Shown here in pieces: positions 28,304 to 37,638 of a DNA stretch of 64,000 bases. The notes under the pieces were generated by a model. The model ran no database searches. It saw only the letters and a program-made list of their open reading frames with translations, and was not told where the DNA came from. Origin of the DNA: Desulfobacterales bacterium (GTDB lineage Bacteria; Desulfobacterota; Desulfobacteria; Desulfobacterales; JAEINQ01); the NCBI GenBank assembly GCA_016342285.1, contig JAEINQ010000023.1:1-64000 (forward strand), read 5' to 3'. A program made the translations under genes and the position numbers. Position 1 is the stretch's first letter. Each line of letters starts with the position of its first letter.

Positions 28304-28405
28304 TTATCATAGGGATTGTCAGCGGCAACCGGCCCGACGAGACATTGTCAACGGCCGTCAGGGGGCAGGTGTTCAAACGGAACAGAATTTTGACAATCCC
28401 TATAA
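28304..28405 (-). repeat. 102-bp MITE-like repeat, copy B
   Basis: Inverted relative to copy A at 22140-22242. It has terminal inverted repeats atagggattgtca / tgacaatccctat, with the core matching at nearly every position. It starts 18 bases after the DUF3820 stop. About ten substitutions and one deletion separate the copies. Confidence 0.85.
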
Positions 28406-28491
28406 CCTCGCAAACTAATTTTGTGGTTCTACCCATGGGCCGAAAACAATCCGGTTTCGGCTCGATGCCACCCATTCACCAGGAGACCTAA

Positions 28492-30888
28492 ATGAAAGTG
28501 CTGAAACGCGTCTTGGTATCGCTTCTCGTCGTTATCCTCGTTGTTGCCGGCGCGGGGTATTTTTTCCTCGATTCCAAGCAGCCGAATCGATCGGGGGACC
28601 TTGACCTTCCCGGGCTGGCGAATCAGGTGACGGTCCATTTTGACCCATGGGCCATTCCCCATATTTACGCCGAGACCGAAAAAGACGCCTATTACGCCCT
28701 CGGCTACCTCCATGCCCAGGAGCGGCTTTTCCACATGGAGATTCTCCGGCGGCTGGCCAAGGGCCAGCTTGCGGAAATCCTCGGGCCGAAACTCGTCTCC
28801 ACGGACAAGCTCTTTCGAACCTTGAGGCTGAAGCAATTCGGCAAAGAGTACATGCAGCACCAGAATTTAAAAGCGCCCGAATGGGTGACGGCAAAAGCCT
28901 ACATCGACGGCATCAACCAGTTTGTCAAAACCGGTGCAACGCCCGTCGAGTTTACGATCCTGGGGATCCCCAAAACGGAGTATACCCTCGCCGATACGGC
29001 AAGCCTGGCCGGATACATGTCCTACAGTTTCGCGGCAGGGTTTAAGACCGACCCGATCCTGACCTTTGTGCGCGACCAGCTCGGCAACAATTACCTCAAG
29101 GACATGGGCTACCGGCTGGCCGGGAAGCCGCCGCTGAAACTGCTGGCTGGCACCCAGCGGTCAATGGGGGCGTTGGCCGGGCTGGTGGCTGACGTGGAAG
29201 CAACCTATTCCCCGGTGGGATTTTTCGAGGGGAGCAATGCCTGGGTGGTTTCCGGAAGCAAAACCCGATCGGGCAAGCCGATATTTGCAGGCGATCCCCA
29301 CATCGCCTTTTCCTGCCCGTCGGTCTGGTACGAGGCCCACATCGTCACGCCCGGGTTTGAGCTTTACGGGCACTATCTTTCCGGAAGTCCCCTGGCCCTG
29401 CTGGGAGTAAACCGCAACATCGCCTGGTCATTGACCATGTTCCAAAACGACGATGTCGACATGTTCCGCGAAACGGCCAATCCGAAAAACCCCGACCAGG
29501 TCTGGTCGGACGGCAACTGGGTGGACCTTGAAATCGAGACCGAAACCATAAAGGTCAAGGGGGCCGCCGACGTTCAGCTGACAGTCAGGCGCTCAAAGCA
29601 TGGTCCCATCCTCAACGATGCCGTCGATGCCATGGGCGACGAGAAAGAGCCGGTGGCCCTGTGGTGGGCCTTTTACGATTTTAACAATGAGATGGGACGG
29701 GGATGTTACAAACTGGCCCATGCCCGGGATGCCTTTGAAGCCCGGGACGCCGTGGGGCTGATCAAGGCACCGGGGCTCAATTTTGTCCTGGCCGATGCCA
29801 AGGGGAACATCGCCTGGTGGGCCGCCGGAACAGTCCCCATCCGTCCGGCCCATGTGGATTCCAATTTCATCCTGGACGGGGCCAGCGGCAAGGACGAATA
29901 CCTGGGCATGGTTCCGTTCGATAAAAACCCCCAGATGATCAACCCTGCCTCGGGAATGATTGTCTCGGCCAACCACCAGCCCCAGGATTTCGGCACCGGC
30001 GTGGTTCCGGGGTATTACAACATTGACAACCGGGCGAAAAGAATCGAGCACCTGCTGGAACAGAAGGAAACCGGGTGGACCGCTGAAGACATGACAGCCA
30101 TCCAGCTCGACACCCGCTCCAATTTCTCCCTGGGTATCCGCAACGACGTGGTCCGGGTTCTGGAAACCATGGACGTGGTAAAGAAAAACGAAACGTCTGT
30201 CCGGGCCTTTGAATTGTTTAAACAGTGGGACGGAGACCACCGCCTGGAAAGCATCGGACCGACGATCTTTCATACCCTGCACTACAACCTGATTGAAATG
30301 ATTTATAAAGACGAGCTTGGGGAGGTGCGTTTCAAGCCCTTTTTAAGAACCCGCCTTCCCGACCGATCCATTGAAAAAATCGTAAAACTTGACCAATCAG
30401 TCTGGTGGGACGACATAAAAACGGAGAAGAAAGAGACCCGTAAAGACATTCTGGGCGCGGCCTGGGTAAAAACCATGGCTCACCTGCAAGCCATCGTAGG
30501 GCCTGATCCGACTGCCTGGCAGTGGGAAAAGGTTCACACGGTGGCATATGTCCACGCCATCGGCCGGAAAAAGCCTTTTGACAAAATCTTCAACATCGGC
30601 CCGTTCAAGGCCGAAGGGAGCCGGGATGTGCCCAACTACTTGGGCTTTGCGCTCTCTGCTGCCCCGCACCAGGTGACGATCGGCCCCTCGACCCGAAGAA
30701 TTGTCGATTTTGCCGAACCCGAACACTCCCTGGGCATCAACCCCACCGGCCAGTCCGGGTATTTCTTTAACCACAACTATGACGATCAGGCCGGAATGTA
30801 TATTGACGGCCGCTACCGCCGGCAGCTGATTGACCAAAAAGAGATCGAGGCAGCCAAGGTCAGCACGTTGACGTTGAATCCCTCTTGA
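28492..30888 (+). CDS. Penicillin acylase (amidase) family enzyme
   Basis: An N-terminal-nucleophile hydrolase precursor of 798 residues, exported to the periplasm. A signal anchor (VLVSLLVVILVVAGAGYFFL, residues 5-24) precedes the alpha part with HIYAETEKDAYYALGYLHAQERLFHMEI. Self-cleavage is expected at Gly247-Ser248 in FFEGSNAWVVSG, leaving Ser248 as the nucleophile; Asn in NHQPQDF matches the oxyanion site. Natural substrates may be acyl-homoserine lactones or amides, not penicillin. CAGGAGAC precedes the ATG. The transporter gene follows after 67 bases, probably in the same operon. Confidence 0.9.
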   Translation: MKVLKRVLVSLLVVILVVAGAGYFFLDSKQPNRSGDLDLPGLANQVTVHFDPWAIPHIYAETEKDAYYALGYLHAQERLFHMEILRRLAKGQLAEILGPKLVSTDKLFRTLRLKQFGKEYMQHQNLKAPEWVTAKAYIDGINQFVKTGATPVEFTILGIPKTEYTLADTASLAGYMSYSFAAGFKTDPILTFVRDQLGNNYLKDMGYRLAGKPPLKLLAGTQRSMGALAGLVADVEATYSPVGFFEGSNAWVVSGSKTRSGKPIFAGDPHIAFSCPSVWYEAHIVTPGFELYGHYLSGSPLALLGVNRNIAWSLTMFQNDDVDMFRETANPKNPDQVWSDGNWVDLEIETETIKVKGAADVQLTVRRSKHGPILNDAVDAMGDEKEPVALWWAFYDFNNEMGRGCYKLAHARDAFEARDAVGLIKAPGLNFVLADAKGNIAWWAAGTVPIRPAHVDSNFILDGASGKDEYLGMVPFDKNPQMINPASGMIVSANHQPQDFGTGVVPGYYNIDNRAKRIEHLLEQKETGWTAEDMTAIQLDTRSNFSLGIRNDVVRVLETMDVVKKNETSVRAFELFKQWDGDHRLESIGPTIFHTLHYNLIEMIYKDELGEVRFKPFLRTRLPDRSIEKIVKLDQSVWWDDIKTEKKETRKDILGAAWVKTMAHLQAIVGPDPTAWQWEKVHTVAYVHAIGRKKPFDKIFNIGPFKAEGSRDVPNYLGFALSAAPHQVTIGPSTRRIVDFAEPEHSLGINPTGQSGYFFNHNYDDQAGMYIDGRYRRQLIDQKEIEAAKVSTLTLNPS

Positions 30889-30955
30889 ACGTGTTTCTGA
30901 CAAACGCAATAAAAAAACGGGCCTGCGTCAAACACAGGGTTTTCGAGGAGACATC

Positions 30956-32335
30956 ATGAAAACGGATTTCGGGCCGGCCGCGACTGCACCCATGGGCGAA
31001 AAGTTATCCTTTGGATTAAAATTCGGATACGGGATCGGGGATATCGGGTGCAATATTTTCATTGTTTCAACCGGCATGTTCCTTCTTTTTTTCCTGACCG
31101 ATGTCCTGGGGGTAGAGCCGGCCCTGGCCGGTCTGGTGCTCCTGATTCCCAAGCTGTGGGACGTTGTTTCCGACCCGATCATGGGCGGCATCTCCGACGT
31201 GACCCGCTCGCGGATGGGAAGGCGTCGCCCCTATCTGCTCTATGCATCGATTCCCTTCGGCCTGACGTTTTTCGCCCTGTTTGTTGCCCCCCATTATCCA
31301 TCGCAACTGGTCGGTGCGATCCATGTCGGTGTGCTGTTCGCCCTGGGATGCACGGCCTTTACCGTTTACAACGTCCCCTATTCCGCCATGGTGGCGGAAA
31401 TGACCGATGATTATAACGAGAGGATGTCGGTGACATCCTTTCGAATGATCGGATCGTCGGTAGGCGTTTTGCTGGCCGGCGGCCTGGCCATGCCGCTGGT
31501 GGAAGCGGGTGGCGGGGGGGAATCCGGATTTGGTTTCATGGGGTTGGTCTTCGGCATCCTCATCGCAATTTTCTGCCTGGTCAGTGTATGGGGGACCCGA
31601 AACGCCAGGTCTTTAACCGCCGTTGATCAAACACCGGCCCTTATGGAGCAGATAAAGGTCGCCTTTGCCAACCGGCCGTTCAAGGTCCTGATGCTCATGT
31701 ACCTCATCCAGTCCATCGCCATTGGGGTGCTGATGGCCGGCCAGATCTACTATGTGAAATACGTGATGAAGATGCCCGAGAGCTACGTGGGGGTGATCTC
31801 GGCCATTTTGTTCATCACGGCCATCGTCTTTATCCCCTTCTGGGTCAGGGTCGGAATCCGGCTGGGAAAAATTAACGCGTATACCATCGGGCTGTCCCTG
31901 ATGGCCGTAATGCTGTTGTCACTCTTTTTCACAAGGCCTTCCCAGTCGACGATATTCTTTTTCCAGATGTTTCTCCTGGGGATCGGCTTTTCCAGTTTCC
32001 AGCTCTTTCCGTTTTCCATGCTGCCGGATACCATTGAATTTGATGAACTCAAATCCGGCATGAGACGGGAAGGGATTTTTTCCGGTGCCTGGGCATGCGG
32101 ACAAAAAAGCGCCTATGCCATCGGCCCGGCCATTGTCGGCATGACCCTGTCCCTGTCCGGGTTTGCCGGTGCCGGGCTGCAACCCGAAAGCCTTGCCACC
32201 GGCATCCGGTTGGTGTTTTGCCTGTTCACGGCGGCCATGCTGCTGTTGAGCCTGATTCCGTTTAGAAGATACGAATTGACCGAAACGCGGTTTGAGGAGA
32301 TCAAGCAGTTGATCCGGACAAAATCCGCCAACTGA
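30956..32335 (+). CDS. GPH-type sodium:sugar symporter (MFS, MelB-like)
   Basis: A 12-helix transporter of 459 residues. The family marks are GYGIGDIGCN near residue 24, then LIPKLWDVVSDPIMGGISD with the DPxxG element, RSRMGRRRPYLLY in the loop between helices 2 and 3, and YNVPYSAMVAEMTDDYNER. These fit the glycoside-pentoside-hexuronide cation symporters. GAGGAG lies in front of the ATG. As the penicillin-acylase gene is upstream, the substrate could be its product; no further evidence bears on this. Confidence 0.9.
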   Translation: MKTDFGPAATAPMGEKLSFGLKFGYGIGDIGCNIFIVSTGMFLLFFLTDVLGVEPALAGLVLLIPKLWDVVSDPIMGGISDVTRSRMGRRRPYLLYASIPFGLTFFALFVAPHYPSQLVGAIHVGVLFALGCTAFTVYNVPYSAMVAEMTDDYNERMSVTSFRMIGSSVGVLLAGGLAMPLVEAGGGGESGFGFMGLVFGILIAIFCLVSVWGTRNARSLTAVDQTPALMEQIKVAFANRPFKVLMLMYLIQSIAIGVLMAGQIYYVKYVMKMPESYVGVISAILFITAIVFIPFWVRVGIRLGKINAYTIGLSLMAVMLLSLFFTRPSQSTIFFFQMFLLGIGFSSFQLFPFSMLPDTIEFDELKSGMRREGIFSGAWACGQKSAYAIGPAIVGMTLSLSGFAGAGLQPESLATGIRLVFCLFTAAMLLLSLIPFRRYELTETRFEEIKQLIRTKSAN

Positions 32336-32732
32336 TCGTCGTCAGGACCCTAAGTGCTCGAAAACACAATTACTGCGACATATCATGTATTAACCGCAGA
32401 CACGCGCCGACACCCGCAGACTTTTTCGAACCGGCCGACCTGGCCGGCCCAAAGAGGTCGCCCTGGGGGGCGCACGCTGAAAAAGGAGACTCCTTCTTGC
32501 TTAGAATCTGTCGAACCCTTCGCGAAGCGATGCGAATTTGTTGGCGATCAGGTCGATCGCCATCAAGCCTTCTTGTCTGCGACGGTCTGCGAGCGTCTGC
32601 GGTTCATAATCAACTTGGATCTGTTCGGACTTCAGTAAACTTACGTCATTGTATTTCTGACAAGCTGTACGAAGCCGGGGTCTGGACCGCCGGCATTTTC
32701 TCCCTCCCGAATCCAGAGGAAAATCAAACCCA
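32336..32732. repeat. Gene-free stretch with diverged inverted repeat (gcagac-rich)
   Basis: Near 32391 attaaccgcagacacgcgcc and near 32570-32605 the complement-type gtctgcgagcgtctgcggtt form the ends of a degenerate inverted repeat about 215 bases apart, rich in repeated gcagac units. A ccggccgacctggccgg hairpin lies inside. There is no convincing gene. The short frames listed there have no family features. Confidence 0.5.
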
Positions 32733-33554
32733 ATGAACAGCATCGAAGATCTTCGACAACTCGGGTGCAACCCGGCCTTTATCGCCGGAATCCACAACTA
32801 CTGCGACCGCTGGTGCGAGCGGTGCCCCATGACCGCACACTGCTCGGTCCATGCCATGGAGGCGGCAGACGCGGATGTATTGGGGACGGTGCAACCCAAG
32901 GCCTTTTGGGAACAGCTTTCCCGTTCCTTTGAAACGACGGCAGCCCTGCTCCACGAACTGGCCCAAGAGGCCGGAATCGATCTTACCGCCATCACCGATA
33001 CTGCCGGATCAGAGGATGAATTCGCTGCTGCCGACGATCATATTCTGGTGGGTTCGGCCCGGCATTACGCCCATGGGGTTGGCGACTGGTTCGCTCTCTG
33101 GGAGTCGCGGCTTTATGGGGCCATGGCCTCTTTGGACAAAGAAAAACACGCCCACCTGCAGGTTGTGGATCCTTCGCCGACACCGATTGGTAATCCGGAA
33201 CGCATGGAAATCATTTTGCGGTATCACAGCCTGATTCCCGCCAAGATCCACCGGGCCGTCATGGGGGCGGCGGACGAGTTCGAAGCAGACGCCGACGACT
33301 TTCCCCGCGATGCCGATGGTTCGGCAAAGGTCGCCCTGATCGCCATCGACCGGTCCAAGGCGGCCTGGACCGGCCTGATCGAGGCCGCGCCAGAAGCCAG
33401 GGCAGACATCCTTGCGTTTCTTGGCCAGCTTGAGAGGCTGGGCCGCGCCACGGAATGGACCTTTCCCCGGGCCCGGGCCTTTGTCCGGCCGGGATTCGAC
33501 GACCTTCCGCCCGTTGTCGCGCCGCCCGGCGTCCAGGACACGTCGGCACAATGA
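32733..33554 (+). CDS. Hypothetical protein with N-terminal cysteine cluster
   Basis: The 273-residue protein has four cysteines in CDRWCERCPMTAHC (spacing CX3CX2CX5C) near residue 24, suggesting a zinc or Fe-S site, and otherwise acidic helices without membrane segments. I do not recognise a named family, though the same cysteine pattern occurs in uncharacterised proteins of several phyla. AGAGGAAA precedes the ATG. It lies 138 bases upstream of the sigma-54 activator, same direction. No function can be given. Confidence 0.65.
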   Translation: MNSIEDLRQLGCNPAFIAGIHNYCDRWCERCPMTAHCSVHAMEAADADVLGTVQPKAFWEQLSRSFETTAALLHELAQEAGIDLTAITDTAGSEDEFAAADDHILVGSARHYAHGVGDWFALWESRLYGAMASLDKEKHAHLQVVDPSPTPIGNPERMEIILRYHSLIPAKIHRAVMGAADEFEADADDFPRDADGSAKVALIAIDRSKAAWTGLIEAAPEARADILAFLGQLERLGRATEWTFPRARAFVRPGFDDLPPVVAPPGVQDTSAQ

Positions 33555-33692
33555 TTGTGGCAACAGCCCGACCGGATCATTCCCGTTTTTATCGGAAGGT
33601 CTTATATTTTCCCACCCAAGAGAGGGTTTGACAACGCCCTGCCGATTTCGTAAAATTTGATTTTTTTCCCAAACCTGTCGTCAGGGAGCACC

Positions 33693-35156
33693 ATGGCCAA
33701 CAACATCAACAGCGTTGCGTATTCTCTGAGCAAATATTTCGGCCCGATCCTGGATCTGATCGGCGACGGGATCTATATCTCCGACCGGCAGGGCTGCACC
33801 CTGCGGATCAACGCCATGTACGAGCGCCTCACCGGATTGAATAGAAAAAACTTGGTGGGCCGCAACGTCGAGGTCCTCACCACCGAGGGAGGGATGGACA
33901 CCATCCTCAACCCCCAAATTGTCAAGACGGGCAAACCGGCAACCAGCATACAGACCGACAGCAAGGGCAAAAAGCTGGTCCTCAACGGCCACCCCATTTT
34001 TGACGACAACGGCGAAGTGGCGCTGGTGGTCACCTTCGTACGGGATGTAACCCTGCTGGCCCAGCTCAGGGCACAGATTCTCACCCAGCGCAAACAGATC
34101 GAAAAATACCGCACCAATGTCCAGTATATCAACGAGGACATCTCCCTGAAACGCCCCCTGATCGCCCATAGCCCGGTCATGGTGGACCTGAATCACCGGG
34201 TAGAACATCTGGCCGCCACCGACGCCACCATTTTGCTCCAGGGCGAAACCGGGGTGGGCAAGGATGTCTACGCCCGGCGCATACACCAGGCCAGCACCCG
34301 TGCGGGAAAACCCTTCGTTAAGGTCGACTGCCCCACCATTCCGGAAACCCTCTTTGAGTCGGAACTCTTTGGCTACGCCCCGGGAGCCTTTTCCGGCGCC
34401 CATGCCAAAGGCAAACTGGGCTTCCTTGAAATGGCCGACAAGGGGACCTTGTTTTTGGATGAAGTCGGGGAGTTGCCCCTGGGGATGCAGGCCAAACTGT
34501 TGCGGATGCTCCAGGACCGGGAGTTCGTTCGCGTGGGTTCCACCAAGACCCGCAGTGTGGATGTGCGGGTGATCTCGGCCACCAACCGGGATCTGGAAAA
34601 AGAGATGAAAAATGGGCGTTTTCGCAGCGATCTATACTACCGCCTGCGGGTGGCGGTCGTCACCATCCCGCCCCTGCGCGAGCGCCAAGCGGATATTATC
34701 CCCCTGGCAAAACACTTTCTGGAGCGCTACACCAACCGCTACAAAAAAACCTTGCGCTTTGACCCCGCTGCCCTGGATCTGTTTTCAGGCTACCACTGGC
34801 CGGGCAATATTCGGGAAATTCAGAATCTTATCCAGAGTATGGTCATCACCAACCAGAATAGCGACATCAAAATCTCGGATCTGCCCAGCAATATGGTCTG
34901 CCACATTGCCGAGCCCTCTCCTCTGCCCGTTGCTTCGGCCGCCCAACAGCCGCTCACCCCAGAGCTGGATTTTTCCGACCTGCACCAGGAGATCGATGAG
35001 GGCAATCGCAGCCTCAAGGAGATCATGGCCGATATCGAGCGTCAAATTCTGAGCTACGCGCTCAAAAAACACGGATCCCAGGACAATGTGGCCAAACGGT
35101 TCAAGATGGACCGTTCTACCCTCTTCCGCAAGCAACGCGCCGAACGCGCCGGATAG
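33693..35156 (+). CDS. PAS-domain sigma-54-dependent transcriptional activator
   Basis: An enhancer-binding protein of 487 residues. The N-terminal PAS domain (about 15-125; LIGDGIYISDRQGCTLRINA) is the sensor. The AAA+ core (about 150-390) has Walker A GETGVGKD, the sigma-54 contact loop GAFSGA (variant of GAFTGA) and Walker B GTLFLDEVGELP. The C-terminal Fis-type helix-turn-helix covers about 445-485 (DNVAKRFKMDRSTLFRKQ). AGGGAG precedes the ATG at 33693, so I reject the track start 12 codons earlier. It is the only activator in the window and four sigma-54-like promoters lie 6-14 kb away; a link is inferred. Confidence 0.93.
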   Translation: MANNINSVAYSLSKYFGPILDLIGDGIYISDRQGCTLRINAMYERLTGLNRKNLVGRNVEVLTTEGGMDTILNPQIVKTGKPATSIQTDSKGKKLVLNGHPIFDDNGEVALVVTFVRDVTLLAQLRAQILTQRKQIEKYRTNVQYINEDISLKRPLIAHSPVMVDLNHRVEHLAATDATILLQGETGVGKDVYARRIHQASTRAGKPFVKVDCPTIPETLFESELFGYAPGAFSGAHAKGKLGFLEMADKGTLFLDEVGELPLGMQAKLLRMLQDREFVRVGSTKTRSVDVRVISATNRDLEKEMKNGRFRSDLYYRLRVAVVTIPPLRERQADIIPLAKHFLERYTNRYKKTLRFDPAALDLFSGYHWPGNIREIQNLIQSMVITNQNSDIKISDLPSNMVCHIAEPSPLPVASAAQQPLTPELDFSDLHQEIDEGNRSLKEIMADIERQILSYALKKHGSQDNVAKRFKMDRSTLFRKQRAERAG

Positions 35157-35231
35157 GCCGACAGACCGTTTCAGGAGAAGTAAAGAATCCTGGCCCATGG
35201 GACGTGGATTGTAATTTTCAAGGGCGGGAAA

Positions 35232-35420
35232 CTATTTAGCGGTTTCGTCACACTGCTTAACGCATTTGGCAAGCGTGGTGTTGCAGACCCCTTTCTTCTC
35301 GGGTTGGGCCTCCTGGCAGTCCTGCCAAGTCTCATTGCAGTCCGAGGCGCATTCAACATCGCTTCGGGGTATCAACTTATCCTTATCAATGGTGCTCGGG
35401 GCTACTGTTTTTTCAGTCAT
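35232..35420 (-). CDS. 62-residue six-cysteine protein
   Basis: The short product ends with a mirror-like cysteine pattern CX3CX6CX10CX6CX3C (ECASDC...QDC...VC...KC...QC), as expected for a disulfide- or metal-linked helical hairpin. There is no signal peptide, so it is probably cytoplasmic. AAAGGAT stands before the ATG. It is oriented opposite to the activator gene and 75 bases beyond its stop. The family is unknown to me. Confidence 0.65.
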   Translation of the reverse strand: MTEKTVAPSTIDKDKLIPRSDVECASDCNETWQDCQEAQPEKKGVCNTTLAKCVKQCDETAK

Positions 35421-35654
35421 GGTTTATCCTTTCAAAGGGTTGTGTGTGTTTTGGTTATACCTGCATTCTCCGATTTTCAGGCTCATGACCGCGAGCCGAT
35501 GGCGGGATACATCCTATCATAAATCAGATCGAGGTGTCGGGGATCTGATCGGTCTCCTCAATGGAACCGTGGCCATATTGTGACACCATATCCATGAGGG
35601 TAATCCGGACGCCGTTAATACCGGCCACATTCTGCCGGCGGATATGCATGCAGA

Positions 35655-35891
35655 TCAGCATATGCCATCGGTCCCAATCCGGCCAGCAGCCGGCCGGTAA
35701 GCCGCCACGATGGAGAGCGGGTATTTCACCGGACAGCCCTCAATCACAGGCGATTCATCCAGTTCCAGGGGCGAAAACCCGCCGCCAAAGTCCCAGTAGG
35801 TCACGTCGGAGACCGTTTCTCCGGTTTTGAGGCGGATATCGTAATGTTTTGCGTCCTCGGGCCTGGGCACATCGAGCGGTATCCATTCCAT
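35655..35891 (-). CDS. Small hypothetical protein (78 residues)
   Basis: The ATG of MEWIPLDVPRPEDAK is preceded by AAAGGAG; the longer track start has none, so I take the shorter frame. Content is DIRLKTGETVSDVTYWDFGGGFSPLELDESPV and so on, with even, folded-protein-like composition. It resembles small phage or plasmid-linked proteins of unknown function, without a clear family. Opposite neighbours are also short hypothetical genes. Confidence 0.5.
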   Translation of the reverse strand: MEWIPLDVPRPEDAKHYDIRLKTGETVSDVTYWDFGGGFSPLELDESPVIEGCPVKYPLSIVAAYRPAAGRIGTDGIC

Positions 35892-36093
35892 GGGTTGACT
35901 CCTTTGGTGGCCGCAGGGCCCCTGGCAGAGAGATTCTGCCACATTGGCTTTTTTCATATCGGCAGAGCGAAGCGATTCCACACTTTAAATTTCGACACTG
36001 AGGATTGGACATTCGGAATTGTCGTTGAAACTGCCGTTTGTTTTCTTCCCGGAACCGTCGAACCTTTCCGGGTCCGCCACAGTAAGGGGCGGC

Positions 36094-36372
36094 TTAACAC
36101 CGGCCCTCTCCCCCCGCGGATGCATCGCTCTCTGTTTCAGGGTTCGCACAGGCCGACAGGTGCTGCTCGACCTCACGGCAGACGCCGATCGTCAGTTTGA
36201 GTTCGTTTAGCTTCCAGGCAAAGGCACGATCCCAATTATCCGGGTCGGTGGGGTGACAGAAACGATCCAGAATCCGGCTGGCTTCGGTGATAAGGTCACC
36301 GGCCTGGGCCAGTGCCCGGGCGGCCCGCCGCACATCGTCCCAATTTTTTTGCTGTTCGCTGGAAATCTCCAT
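36094..36372 (-). CDS. Small helical hypothetical protein (92 residues)
   Basis: The ATG of MEISSEQQKNWDD has GGGAGG upstream, and I prefer it to the GTG-type start 42 codons earlier. The product is all helical (VRRAARALAQAGDLITEAS), with WKLNELKLTIGVCREVEQHL and an acidic tail. No family is recognised. It follows the exchanger gene by 42 bases in the same direction and could be cotranscribed. Confidence 0.55.
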   Translation of the reverse strand: MEISSEQQKNWDDVRRAARALAQAGDLITEASRILDRFCHPTDPDNWDRAFAWKLNELKLTIGVCREVEQHLSACANPETESDASAGGEGRC

Positions 36373-36413
36373 GCCGGCCTCCCTTTTTCGGTTCAACAAC
36401 GGCCGGCGGCGTC

Positions 36414-37478
36414 CTATCCGTGAGCGCCGCCCAGGTTGAGCGTATATTGCAGGATAACGTAAACACTGTAGACCGACAAGAGCCAAACCCCTTGCCACCG
36501 CCTGAAAAGGCCGTCTTTGTTCATGGAGATAAAGGCCCTGAACGACCAGAGGATAATCAGCATGGCCGGAAAATGGAAAAAGAAAAAATTGGGCGGAATG
36601 GCCAGGGGCCTGGCCGTGGCCGCGGCCCCAATGACAAAGAGGCAGTTGAGCACATCGGCCCCCACCACATTGCCCACGGTAATTTCCGGATGCCCTTTGC
36701 GGATGGCGGCAATGGCGGTCATCAACTCAGGCAGCGATGTGCCAAAAGCCACCAGGGTGGCGGCGATCACATCTTCGGGCACGCCCATGCGCGTTGCGAT
36801 CTCAGAGGCGCACGGCACCAGGACGCGCGCACTGAGGATCACCAGGGTGAGGCCGCCGACGATCATGACCCAGCAGAGCCAGATATCCCGGGGCTGGCTG
36901 TGCCCCTCCAACTCACCTTCCAGGGCCGATTCGCCGCCGTTCTTCGCCCACCGGTAGGTCACATAGAGATAAGCGGCCAGAAGACAAAGGAAGGTAATCC
37001 CGATGCTCCGGCCGATCACCGGTTCTCCGGCCGATGTCAGCAGCAACACCACCGAAATGACCACCAGCAGGGTCGCCGAGCCAACCTGGACCCAGCCGGT
37101 GCGGTTGAGGATAAAACGGTTGACCGGGACCGCCGCGAGGATACAGGTCAGACCGAATATCAGGCCGGTATCGGCAATGATCGAACCCACGCCGTTGCCC
37201 AGGGCCAGGCCGGGATTGCCCATCCAGGCGGCCATCACCGAGACAAAGGCCTCGGGCATGGTGGTTCCCAGCGAAATGATGGTCGCCCCAATGACGATCC
37301 GCGGCATCCCGGTGCGTTCGGCCAGGTCGACCACCCCGTCAATCATCCAGTCCGCCCCCTTGGACAGGAGCACAATACAGACAACGATAAAGCCGAGCAG
37401 TACGACCGTGGGCAGCCCCGCAATCAACGCCTGCAGCAACGCTTCATTTGTAAACCATTGAAAAAGCGAGTGTTCCAT
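36414..37478 (-). CDS. Calcium/sodium antiporter (CaCA family, YrbG-type)
   Basis: A ten-helix inner-membrane exchanger of 354 residues. The two alpha repeats are GATIISLGTTMPEAFVSVMA with GNGVGSIIADTGLIFG, and AATLVAFGTSLPELMTAIAA with GNVVGADVLNCLFVIG, including the acidic Glu in each. This fits the K-independent cation exchangers of bacteria. The central loop is charged (KNGGESALEGELEGHSQ). It lies between small hypothetical genes and the TRAP operon and shares a terminator space with the latter. Ion specificity is not certain. Confidence 0.93.
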   Translation of the reverse strand: MEHSLFQWFTNEALLQALIAGLPTVVLLGFIVVCIVLLSKGADWMIDGVVDLAERTGMPRIVIGATIISLGTTMPEAFVSVMAAWMGNPGLALGNGVGSIIADTGLIFGLTCILAAVPVNRFILNRTGWVQVGSATLLVVISVVLLLTSAGEPVIGRSIGITFLCLLAAYLYVTYRWAKNGGESALEGELEGHSQPRDIWLCWVMIVGGLTLVILSARVLVPCASEIATRMGVPEDVIAATLVAFGTSLPELMTAIAAIRKGHPEITVGNVVGADVLNCLFVIGAAATARPLAIPPNFFFFHFPAMLIILWSFRAFISMNKDGLFRRWQGVWLLSVYSVYVILQYTLNLGGAHG

Positions 37479-37586
37479 TGATACCCCTTGGAGATGAAAT
37501 CTCTTCTAAGCAATGATCGGGTTGTCGTCAACCGGTGACAATATCAGACATAATACCCGCGATGTAAACCGCGGGCAAAAATCATC

Positions 37587-37617
37587 AAAAAAGGCTGCCC
37601 GGAAAGGGCAGCCTTTT
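37587..37617. terminator. Bidirectional terminator downstream of the TRAP operon
   Basis: An eight-base stem ggctgccc / gggcagcc with a five-base loop is flanked by A-run on the left and T-run on the right. It sits 22 bases beyond the dctM stop (minus strand). Confidence 0.9.
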
Positions 37618-37638
37618 GAGAACAATACCCGGAATCGA

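Noticed and set aside
27888-28475. 195-residue minus-strand frame over DUF3820 and a repeat
   Set aside because: Composed of MITE-like and other repeats plus antisense of DUF3820.
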